From NCBI GenBank assembly GCA_037043455.1, contig JAWPHD010003072.1, positions 62,001 to 126,000 of the forward strand: 64,000 bases of DNA, written 5' to 3'. The stretch comes from Cyrtodaria siliqua. Taxonomy: Eukaryota; Mollusca; Bivalvia; Adapedonta; Hiatellidae. The position numbers and the translations under genes were made by a program. The number at the start of each line of letters is the position of its first letter. Position 1 is the first letter of the stretch. This document shows positions 49,101-61,100 of this stretch, piece after piece. The notes under the pieces were generated by a model that ran no database searches, was not told where the DNA came from, and saw only the letters and a program-made list of their open reading frames with translations.

Positions 49101-52100
49101 GTTATGTACAAGTCAAGTATACGGTCCGAAAGAACGTGCTGGATTGCTGGATACTTGTATCCACACGAGTCAGTATGGCGCAGTCGGTAGCGCGGCGGTT
49201 TTGTAATCGGAGGACCCGGGTTCAATCCTCCGTGGTGCCACTGAGTTTCGTCGGTGTGTTCTTGGGCAAGGCACTTTCCCTTAGCCGCGTCCTTCGGATG
49301 GGGACGTAAACCGGGCGGTCCCGTGTATCGGTCTATCCTCCGAGCACGTTAAAAGAACCATAGGAGTCTATTCGATAATAAGAGTAGGGCACGGTTCTCG
49401 GATTCCTATGTATCCTTCCCCTCTCTCTGGGGCGGCTCTAAATAACCTATACTGTGTTGATGGGCCGTTAAACAACATTCAATTCAATTGTTTATATCTG
49501 GCGCCCAACGTGTGGTGTACAGAAATGGACCCGTTTCTTCTTCCCATTTCATTGCAATGTTGTAACAATTCAAATGTAGTTACTTAATATATAGTTAGTT
49601 ATTCACTTTTTAAACTCTAGCTATTACTTGCTATTTTCACTATTTTCAGACAATGTTTTCCGGACAATATTGTGGAAATATGCTTCAAAAAGGTAAGCCT
49701 TGCCATCTTAAAGACTCAGTCTAGAAAAGTAAACTACATATTGAAGTATAATATGCCTTGTAGCTGGTACAATATGCTTGCTTAGAAGGTACTATACACA
49801 CTTTAATGTGACCCTTGCTATGTACTGAATTAACATGTCGCCAGTTGTCAATCATTTATCCATTTCAACCAATCAAACCAGAACGATACCTCCGACAAAC
49901 AACAGCACGTGTATAAACAGATTTCAATACTAGATCTGGTGGGGATCGATGAAACTCCGACTATAAGTACCCCGATTAAAAACACACCTACATTTTATGA
50001 TAACTCGTCTCAAACCACCCCAGTAAAAGTCCAAGTACTAAACAATTCTATTCCTATAATTACCAACATTGAAATACTTACAAAACTAACGATTAGATTG
50101 ATAAACGAAAAATCTAGACCTACTGGCCTGTTGTTAATCAATCACATACATAGGGAGATCCTTAAGGGCATAGTGGGTCCTAGGTGTATTGACCAACCTC
50201 CCTCCCACACCCATAATACATTGGACACCCCACCCCCTCCTGGCCCCATACTTCCTCCAGAAAATCTGCTATTGAATAAGCATTAGCCACACAATTTTAC
50301 TAGCAAAAATAATAGCAAGATAAACATAAAGAAAACACCGAGGAAAACTCAAGGAACCCTTAAAGGAACTAAAACTCCACGTAAACCAACTTCTTCCTCG
50401 GTGGCAACTAAACGACAAAATTCAAATCTTAAAAAGTGTATAAATAATTTCTTTTCGAAGTGAATAAATCTGTGAATATTATATCTTTTAATGCCGGAGG
50501 CTTAACCCATATAAAGCACTCTGAAATCAAAGTATTCCTGGACCTTAATCCTGAAGTTGATATTCTTTGTATTCAGGAAACCAAATTTAATAAAAAGACA
50601 TTCAAATCTATTCCCGGTTTTAAGCATGAATTTAAATTTTATGATAATAATAGAGCTTGTGATACCAATACGTGTGGAGGGTTGGCCGTCTACTTCAAAA
50701 ATTATATTAATTATGAAAAGATTGAAATTTTAGGTCCGAAAGATACAGATGGTTTTACAGCCATTGAAGTACAATTATTTAAAATCTACTTTCAAGATTT
50801 TACTTTTATTCTGTCAAATTTATACGCACGTAATTGTGACTACCAATCCCTTAAAGCAATATACGATGTTATTCTACCTTTAAAGGTAAAGAATATTCTT
50901 CTTTCAGGCGATTTTAACGCCCATCACTTTGCATGGGGCTCGGAAAAAATTACAAAACAAGGAAAAGCAATAGTCAAATGGTTGGACGAGTTCGATCTAG
51001 TCCTCCTGAATGACGGCTCCCCCACACGTCTTGATACACACAATGGTAACCTTACTTGTATTGATCTCTCAGTTACTTCTAGATCTTTAGCACAAAAAAC
51101 ACACTGGACAGTATTACCGGATAACAGGGGTTCTGACCACTTTCCTATACATATGTCAATACAACTAAGTTCTTCTAAAATTAATCAAGAAAGTTACAAT
51201 CAAAACAAGTTAAATTTCAATAAGGCAGACTGGGATCTTTTTAATATATTATGTAAAGATATTAATCTAGATAATATACAATCTGATAATATCAACAATT
51301 TTAATAACAAGTTAACCGATAGTCTTCTTAATATTATGCATGAAAGTATTCCAACATATAATAACAACCCCAAAAAGAAAAATGTCCCATGGTGGAATTC
51401 AGAATGCAAAGCAGCAGTTAAAAATAGAAAATATCTTCTGAATAAACTTAAAAAAGACGCCTCTGAAATAAATCTATTAAATTATAAAAAGGCGGAACAG
51501 GAAGCTAAAACAGTTGTAACCCAAGCCAAGAAAAATAACTGGGAAACATTCATTAATACTTGTTCCTTAAAACAAAACAATTCAAAAACATTTTGGGATA
51601 AAATTAATAAAATACGTGGCAACTCTTTTTCCAGCATTCCCCTTCTTAAAACAAAATTCAGTAATGCCACAACTAACAAAGACAAAGCTAACTTACTAGC
51701 TAAACACTTTGCCAAAGTTTCAAGCAAAGAAAATCTTTCAGAGGCAACGATCAATTATCAGACGGTCTTTGAAACCGAATTTAAAAATAAAATAAATAAT
51801 AATAATATTGAAGATCACGATTCCACCTTAAATATATCATTTACTCTAATGGAATTAAAAGATGCAATTGCTAGCAGGAAAAATTCAGCCGTGGGACCCG
51901 ATAAACTCTCATATCAACTATTCAAACATATGCCGGATTCTACTTTAAATATTTGGCTTACTCTATATAATAAAATATGGTCTTCTAATAACTATCCTGA
52001 ATCCTGGAGACTGGCCTGTGTCATTCCAATACATAAACCTAATAAAAAACCCAACGACCCACAATCTTTTCGACCCATCAGTTTAACGTCCCATCCAAGT

Positions 52101-55100
52101 AAACTAATGGAATTTATGGTTAAAAACCGACTTGAACACTTTTTAGAATCTAAGGGTTTAATTAATAAATTTCAGTCATGATTTAGAAAAGGGCGTAGCA
52201 CTCAAGATCAGCTAGCCCGATTACAACATGACATCTTATTTGCTAAAAACAAGAGCCGATCTGTTCTAGCCATCTTTCTTGATCTCCAGGCGGCTTTCGA
52301 TCTAGCCTGGCATACTGGAATATTATCCAAATTATTTGACCTCGGAATTCGAGGAAACTGTTTTTATTTTGTCAAGGCCTTTCTCCAGGATAGAAAAATT
52401 CAAGTAAAGGTTGATGAAGATCTTTCTGAAGAAGAACTATTAGAACGTGGTACTCCACAAGGATCTATTATTTCTCCGCTCCTTTTTAACATTCTAATTA
52501 ACGACCTACCTAATGTAGTTCAAGATTCCGGTTTGGTCGTTAGTCAATTTGCAGATGATAGTGGCGCATGGATTTCTGGGAAACGTATAGATACATTACA
52601 AGCTAAAGCACAAAAGGGACTAAACTTAATTTGGGATTGGGCTAAAAAATGGGGATTTAAAATCTCCACTAGTAAAACTACAGGGATTATATTTGGAAAT
52701 ACCGCCCACACTTCTACAGATCTTTTTCTGGGTAATACTAAAATTATATTTAACAACACAGTCACTTTTTTAGGCCTTATCTGGGATAGAAGGTTAAATT
52801 GTACAGCCCATATATATAACCTTTTAAACAAATGCGAAAAGGATTTAAATTTATTAAGAATGCTAAAAGGTACTGATTTCGGATCCGATAAAAAATCATT
52901 AACACTTTTATATAAAACTTTAATAAGATCCAAACTTGATTATGGATCCCATGTATATTCATGTGCCTCAAACTCACTACTTCATCGACTCGATATATTA
53001 CAAAATAAATGTCTTAGAATTGCACTGGGAGCCCTAAATTCTACTCCACAGCATATTTTGGAACATGAGGCTGGCATTTTGCCATTACATATTCATAGAG
53101 AAGAACAGATGCTTCGTTTCTGGGCCAGGGTCCAGACAAAAAAGGAATCAAATCCAGTAAATAATATTTTTGTAAATACTCAATGTCTTAATAGATTTAG
53201 TAAAATTCCCAAGCCATTCGGCACAACCATTTATAATTTAATAGAGGAATATGACCTAGACCAATATCAAATTGCAGATTTTTCAGTAGGAGTGGTCCCT
53301 CCATGGACTCTAATTCAACCTAATGTAGACATTTCCCTTTCCTCTATAATAAACAAAAACGATGAAGCATCAGAAATTAAACTGAACTTCCTACAACATA
53401 AGGATAGTAAATATAATAACTTTTTACAAATTTATACAGATGGTTCCAAAGATCCTGTCTCAGGACGTGTAGCATCAGCCTTTGTCATACCAACAAAAGA
53501 TATTACTAAAATTACTAGAATCTCTGACGGTCTCTCAATTTTTACCGCGGAGCTAGTCGCTATAGACAGAGCCCTTAAATGGATTATTAAATACAAGCCT
53601 CCATTCTCAGTTATTTTCTCAGACTCGCTTTCAAGTCTTATGGCTATTAAAGACAGAACGAGTAGAACTCGCCCTGATCTTCTGACAAATATTCTATATA
53701 AATTAAATGATTGCCATATTTTAAAACTTTATGTAAACTTGGAGTGGTGCCCGGCTCATGTTGGTATAGTCAGTAACGAAAAAGCCGACCAAGCCTGTAA
53801 CTTGAACACCACTGCCGTTGACAAACCAATCCCTTTAGGACATACTAAAATTTACTCACAAATTCGGAAAATAATAAACAACAAAGTAGATCATTATTTA
53901 ACTAATCAAATTAACAAGTTCCATACTTTCTCTAGACTTAAAACAAACTTCAAAATTCAGGAACCATTTTCTACCAATAGGCTTATCGATAAAGTAATTA
54001 CAAGACTGAGAATGGGGTACAATCTATTACCGGCTAGTTTAGGCAGCCACATAATTAACGACCTTCATAAGGATTGTCCTAACTGCCTAGTCCATTTTAC
54101 TACAGAACATTATTTATTAGATTGTAGTCAGTTTGAAATACAGAGAGATATCTTAAAATTAAAATCGCTAAACTTATCATTACCCTTCAATTTAACTAAC
54201 ATTTTAGATCCTATCAAAAAACATAGAGTTCAAGTATTTAGCGCTCTCAGTTCTTTCATCCTGGGCACACAATTTGAAAAGAAGATTTAGACTTAACTAC
54301 AATGTTGGACGGCCCAGTGGATTAGCTTGTATGTTTTGTCTGCTGGGCTCGAAAACACTGATGGTTTGATTTAAATTTGTTTATTCAGTATAATTTTACC
54401 AAATTGTAAACCCTTTCTATTAGAGTGCAGATAATCGTCGTATTTAACATTATATAAACGTCATATGATTACTTATTAGTCTACGTAGGTAACATCATAA
54501 TATATAAACTTCTTAAGAATAACATAGTCTACTTATATAGTAGACTAAATTAGGGTCATACTCAATACTGACTGCCACCTGGTTAGACGGTCGCTGTACT
54601 GGCTCTCTGGGTGGTAGTCAACACAGAGACGTACGTTATTCTTCATATGAATATTATAAACTACTTAATTGATACAGTTATAATATGGGACTGATCCGGT
54701 GGACGCGTTGGGGCGATTTTTGAGTCTGATGACAACGCAGGCACAACGGTCCAGGACCAATCACATACTTTTATATATATAATGCGCCACGACTAAGTGA
54801 GTGTGGGGACTGCCCTACCTCATGGCGCCGTGGACATGTCTAGCTGACTTTTAATAGGACTCCATGACAGGATGAGTGTGGGGTCAACCCTATACTTTTG
54901 GTGTCATGGAGATGCTTATTAAATATTGGATATGTCCTAAAAATGTCCTAAATGTTTATCTTATAAACAATAATATTACTAAGTTACATATTTCCCCCCC
55001 CACTCCATCCACCCCCACTCCCTTATGTCGTATAAGCCATGTAACACTACTTTGTATGACCCCACCAGCCCCGGTGTGTGATTTTAATATTTGGTTGTTT

Positions 55101-58100
55101 TATATCAACAGTTAAGTTAATAGAAATTCCTGGCTGTCCTATTTAGTTTTATATATGCTTATTACTTCACATTGATTTTATATCAACAGCTGGGAAGATG
55201 CTATTTTTAGTTTGATCTGACGCACACATCGGGATAACGGGGTACATAATATTAACATGTAAAACCTATGTATACCTCTGCTTCATGCCCTCCCCAGTGT
55301 GGCCTCCCCGTGGCTTTGGCGGAGGTACACACTCCATTTAACGTTTTTGCTCTCATAAGCGTAAAACTCATATTGAATTATTTTATATTGAGAGATTTGG
55401 AGTGATGTCTTACTAACAACACTGGACATTTTAACGATTTCTTTTTTAACATTATATGCTTATAATTATAGGAGTCCATTCCCTTTGGAAGGGAGCATGA
55501 AGCAGACACAACATGGATTATGTATATATGTACATATTAAGTTAAATCATTTTTAAGAAATGGTGACGCGCTGGCGCTGGAAAATAAAATTATTATTTAT
55601 AATCCTCGATTGAATTATATATATAAAATAGACCAACATGAGCTTATTCAACCTGTGTCCCCATCACTCAGCCTCTGCCAAGTTAATCTTCTTGTGTCCC
55701 TGCAAACCATCTATTGCCATGTCTTGCGTCTGCTTGGATCCTGCCACCCGTGCGTGATTGATAAGCATTAAACTACTAAGATTATTATAAATAAACTACT
55801 ATTGAAAACCTCGCCAAAAGGCCTAGTTGCCAACGGCGAGGAAAAATAAAACCTTATACTACTCTAACGTGTATAAAGCACGTGCAACTATGTTCTATAA
55901 ACTATTGTCAATATACTCACTGTAGGGATCCGTACACCGGATCTTGGTCAAGACCCCTTCACTAGTACGGAGTTTTGGTCAGCCATGTTGTAGAAAACGT
56001 ACGGATAACAACAGCAAAAGTAGGTTAACCACGTTTTTCTCCTATTTTTGTTCATTTTATATGAATAATCAATATTGCTATATGGTGCGGAAACATTTCC
56101 CCGTTCAAATATTACCGTACATTGTTGACATATTACTTTAAATGCTACAATTCGGATCAAAAAAAAACAATTGCCGGTGCTGAAATTCGCCCAAAGTACC
56201 CTTCAGCAATAAATATCTCATTAATTTTGAAGTTAATGAAAATTTTGAATTGGCAGATTTATTTGTTTTTCCAATATACGTGCATGTTCAAATGTTCAAC
56301 TTCATTCATCCGAAATTGACCGAGATATGAATCGAAACAAAATTAATGTTTGTGTACGGGGTCTTGGGCACTTGTGTACGGAGTACTGCAAATATTCTCT
56401 TTTTACTGTACGGAGTTTTGCTTTAAATATATTGTATGAAACTATGGTTTTAATGGTACTTGCATAACATGTTATACATAAAACATTCATTGAATGTTTG
56501 TAAACAGTCAATGTAGTGTCATTAGAACTGAATCAACGTAGATTTCCTTGAACAGATATAATCATGCGAGCTATATAGATAATTAATATTAACCCATGCC
56601 GTTATCTATATCATGTGTTGTCAATGTAGTTTAAGAACCAACTTTACATTTCCTATTAACATGCTTAGGAAAGTTTGACATAGTTTAGATGTCAGTATGG
56701 GGCATAGAATTAATTTTAACCTGACAGGCAAACTGTTTGAAAAAAAAAGCCAGGATTTTTAACGCCTGTGGGACGTATAATAATACTTTGACAACCTATC
56801 GTCTGTCTGCCCGTTCGTAGGTCATAAAACATATTGAAATTCACTCTTTAAATACGTTTTGGAAAGGTAGATCCATTGGAAGCATCTATCTAACTTTTTT
56901 GTGACAGGGTTCAGTGTCCTTTCTTAGAAAGAAATTGGACATAATTCTTCGAAAGAAAAATGAAAGAAAATAAAAATATTTATGCAATGTTTCAACATCA
57001 TTAGTAGGTGAGGGGTGGTAAAATATCATATCATATTGTGCATACCAAATTCTACACATCGGGTTCTACATATGGGGTTCTACACATGAAGTTCATTTAT
57101 TTACAACGCGACAAACTAACTAAGGAGGCTGCCATTATTATAAACTACACCCAATCATAGCGGTTACATTCCACTATATAATACAACACAACACATCAAC
57201 ATTATATATAATACTAATGGTGTTGTAAATGACAAAAACATTTATATGACGTTAACTGTGGTCACATTGAGCTAAAATTGGACAACTGTATCAATTCTAA
57301 CAGACAATAATATACGTCTGGACTTAGTTTGTAGTACATGTAGTTATTTGGAATAAGTACGGAGTCTTTCTCAAGAATTACTCCTTTTAAGTTTTAGTTT
57401 TCTGCATTTTTTCGTCTTAACAATACAAAATGGCATAAGACATATAGGACCCAAATAAGGGTAGGTATAAAACGCGGACTAACACGCGCGGACTAGCGGA
57501 CTGCGGACTAGCGGACTGCGGACCAGTATGGTATAAAATGCGGACTGGTATTTTGCGGACCATGTAAATAGATGGGACAACTAATACAAATATTTTGGCC
57601 AGCAAATATTTCATAAAACGAAATAAATTTACAAAAGTAAAGTTTTTCGCGCTATGATTTAGTAACAATGATTGTTTGAATGTAATTTTTCTTTCTTTCT
57701 TTCTTTCTCTTTCTTTCTTTCTTTCTTTCTTTCTTTTCCTACATTTTGTGAAATTCTGATGTGCAAGCAGGTGAATATTTGAATCTGTTCTAACTACGCC
57801 CCTGCTAGGGGTAGCAGGGGCGTATTCTGGGCTTAAAAATAATTTTCTTAAAGCGGGGGCATGGATGGTGATTACGGATATTATCTGGAATAGCCCATCC
57901 CCGCCTAACAGAAATTCGTTTCTGTCTAATCATAGGGTTATGCTCCGCTGCACCTTTTCACAGGCACTCACCCGTCCAGGAGAATATTTACGCATTTATC
58001 CCTATTGTATAAAGAATGATTGTGTCTATAATCAAAGTTGTAAACCTCTAATAAAATATGTGTAATCCAAATTGAGTTGTTATTAATTTAGATTAAACAA

Positions 58101-61100
58101 AAACACAACCAACACTATTGAATTAATGATAATATATATTTACTGAATGTTATACACCATATGAATGTAGAATGTGAAAAACAGGATTTTCATGTAGAAG
58201 TTACGGGTGTGATACGTTGAATATAACGAGATATTTTAAACTAGGTTATATAGTGCGGATGTATTAGAATTGATGATAAAGCACCTATCAGTTTATCTAA
58301 TTAAAATTCAACTAATACTTTCAAAAAAGTTCAACATCATGGTGACACAAATATTATTTTCATTTTAAATACAGGTGTGTGATATAATCAATAATCCATC
58401 AAAATCAACGCGTGACTTTTTTTTAATAGATAGAAGCATCCACCCGTTTTTTTTTATTTTTATGAAATATCACATATAACACAAGGTTCTCAGTAGGTGT
58501 ATTCATCATGACCATATTGAAATGTAATCATGGGGAAAAGCTTTTGATAAAATCACATCGTTAAAGACAACCAATTTAATGTCAAAAGGATCACGATTTC
58601 TCAAAAGTAATCCCTCCTTTTGCGATGGAAATGGGCATTATAAGTAGGTGAAAACTACCCATTTCTATTCGATTTTGTGATTATATGTATAAGAAGCGTA
58701 TTAATAGGTTTTACTGGATCACTGATGAACATTTTCGATATTTCGACTCTATGCTTACACTTTGTGAGCAATGAAAACAGTCGATCAATAAAAAAGCTGT
58801 ACCCTGGACCTGTTTAGTAATCAAACAAGAACTTTCTTACATGTCTCAAGTTGTGACCTCACGTTTTCTGGTGATTTTTCAAGTGGAAAAAAATAGTTTT
58901 CTATTTGAACATTACACTGCTGCATTATCCATACTTGAGTTGAATTTGCAGCAAATCATTAATATGTGACACTTTAACATTGGTGTCTATGGGGAAAGTA
59001 ATTAGTGCTTTCACACTACTTACATTCTATATATAAGAATCCAGCCCATATAACGGACGTAGAAGAAAACCACTTGTTTTTTAATCAAATATTTCATTAT
59101 TTGGAGAATACATAGCTAAAAGAGTAAAATACACAAAACATAACACTATTATTTATTGTGTTCGTATTTATTGAAGCATTCACAGATATATAAGATTCAA
59201 ATTAAATTGCAATATAAACTTTGTAATATATCAATCAATTAACATGGTTTAATACAACACAATTTCTAATTGTATTCGTACTTAATTAGAAAATTACAAG
59301 ACTATTATAGTTTACATAATTTAAAACATGAATATAATTGTTCACGGCATTAACCTTGTTTTAAAAAATAAATAAATATATGTATATCTATTTTTCTTTA
59401 AACATCCATTGAACTTAATTACAACTGTCATTTTCCTGCAAATCTATTTTCAAATGACCATTACCATACATCACATACTTATTTTGTTTTAAGAACGTCT
59501 AACATTAATATTTGCTGACCAGAATTAGAATATTTGTATTATTTGTCCCATCTATTTACATGGTCCGCAAAATACCAGTCCGCATGTTATACCGTACTGG
59601 TCCGCAGTCCGCCAGTCCGCTAGTCCGCGCGTATCAGTACGGATTATATACCTACCCCCTAAATAATGTCTACGAATTACTACAATATAAGTAAATAACA
59701 TCAGTGCAGAGCAGCGAAAACAATCTTTGCATTGCAAAACCCCGTACAGTACATGGACAAGACTCCGTACACAAATCAGCATTTGTTTATATGAATTAGT
59801 TACGCTGGGCACGTTTTGTTTCGATTCATATCTCGGCCAATTTCGGATGAATGATGCTGAAATTTTGAACATGCACGTATATTAAAAAAACAAATAAATC
59901 TGCCAATTCAAAATTTTCATTAACTTCAAAATTAATGAGATATTTATTGCTGAAGTGTATTTTGGGCGAATTTCAGCACCGGCAATTGTTTTTCTTTGAT
60001 CCGAATTGTAGCATTTAAAGTAATATGTCAACAATGTACGGTAATATTTGAACGGGGAAATGTTTCCGCAACATATAGCAATACTGATCATTCATATAAA
60101 TGAACAAAAATAGGAGAAAAACGTGGTTAACCTACCTTTGCTGTTGTTATCCGCACGTTTTCTACAATATGGCTGACCAAAACTCCGTACCAGTGAACGG
60201 GGTCTTGACCAAGATCCGGTGTACGGACCCCTACAGTGATACTCCGACATCAACAATAGGGCGGATATATCTAAGTACTGGCGACATGTCAACTGTAAAT
60301 TGATTCTAATGAAATCGTGTATGTTTTAGGTGCATATTAATTATGCATGCAATATACATATAAATTAATTAAACGTGCCTAATTTAGATATTGGCTAATA
60401 AAACAATACGTTTAAGGTAGTTTTGTAAGCGATTACATATGATGTAGACTTAAAGGGAATGCAGGTAACTCTGTTATTGAGAGTTCTCAAAAAATTCGAA
60501 AAAAGAGTGAAAGAATAATCAAAATAGGATGATAAACAAAAACGATATGACCATTTGAAGGTTTTTTTAAACGGATATGGGAGCCGCCATTTTGAGAACT
60601 ATGACGTCATGGTTCCAAATTACCATATATGGAATATCGATAAATATCATTTAAAGCAAAGAAAATCACTGCACATGAATTCAAAATCCTTTACTGGTCA
60701 TTTAAAGCATTAATACCATTAAGTATACATATGTTGTTTTTTCCAATGTAAATCAGTAAATTGTCATATTTATAAATATTCCATATTTGGTCATTTAGAA
60801 CTATGATGTCATAGCTCTTAAAATAGCGACTTCCACAGAACATTCAAATGATCATTTCTGCTTTGTGTATTATCCGATTTTGATAATTCGTTCATCCTTT
60901 CCCAATTTTTTTTCAGAACTCTCAGTTTTAAAGATTGTTTGGTTGTGTTACATTCCCTGTGAATACTAATAACTACGTTGACGTAATTGACGTAATATAA
61001 TGGTCCATGTTTTGTAATCCTAAATCATATGTTTCTCCATGAAAGCACTTAATAACTTTGAGTAAGCATCATTTATTTAAATTGATGTGCCAGGCTAGTG

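Larger units (their letters stand above)
49835..55850 (+). mobile_element. Non-LTR retrotransposon (LINE, I/Nimb-like group), nearly complete
   Basis: Two ORFs in order, ORF1 then ORF2 with APE endonuclease, reverse transcriptase, RNase H and a C-terminal CCHC motif. RNase H in a LINE is typical of the I group (I, Nimb, ingi, R1-like relatives). It is inserted in EAAT intron 2. The 3' end is taken as the stem-loop cctcgcc...ggcgagg (55809-55841) followed by aaaaataaaa; this end and the 5' end are inferences, and I could not find a clear target duplication. Confidence 0.78.
55918..60238. mobile_element. 4.3-kb foldback-type element with long inverted arms
   Basis: Starts CACTGTAGGGATCCGTACAC and ends with its near-complement; ATACT is directly repeated on both sides (55913-55917, 60239-60243). 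Outer arms (55918-56400 and 59745-60238) are highly similar inverted copies; a second inverted pair lies inside (57455-57620 and 59505-59680), with about 1 kb extra on the left. GTACGGAGT and its complement recur in the arms. The centre holds a MITE (58603-59016). I see no transposase ORF. Superfamily undecided: 5-bp duplications and CAC ends occur in Transib, but the rest is not matched. Confidence 0.85.

Noticed and set aside
49171..49240. tRNA gene
   Set aside because: Boxes A and B are good, but the acceptor stem does not pair and a SINE body follows directly.
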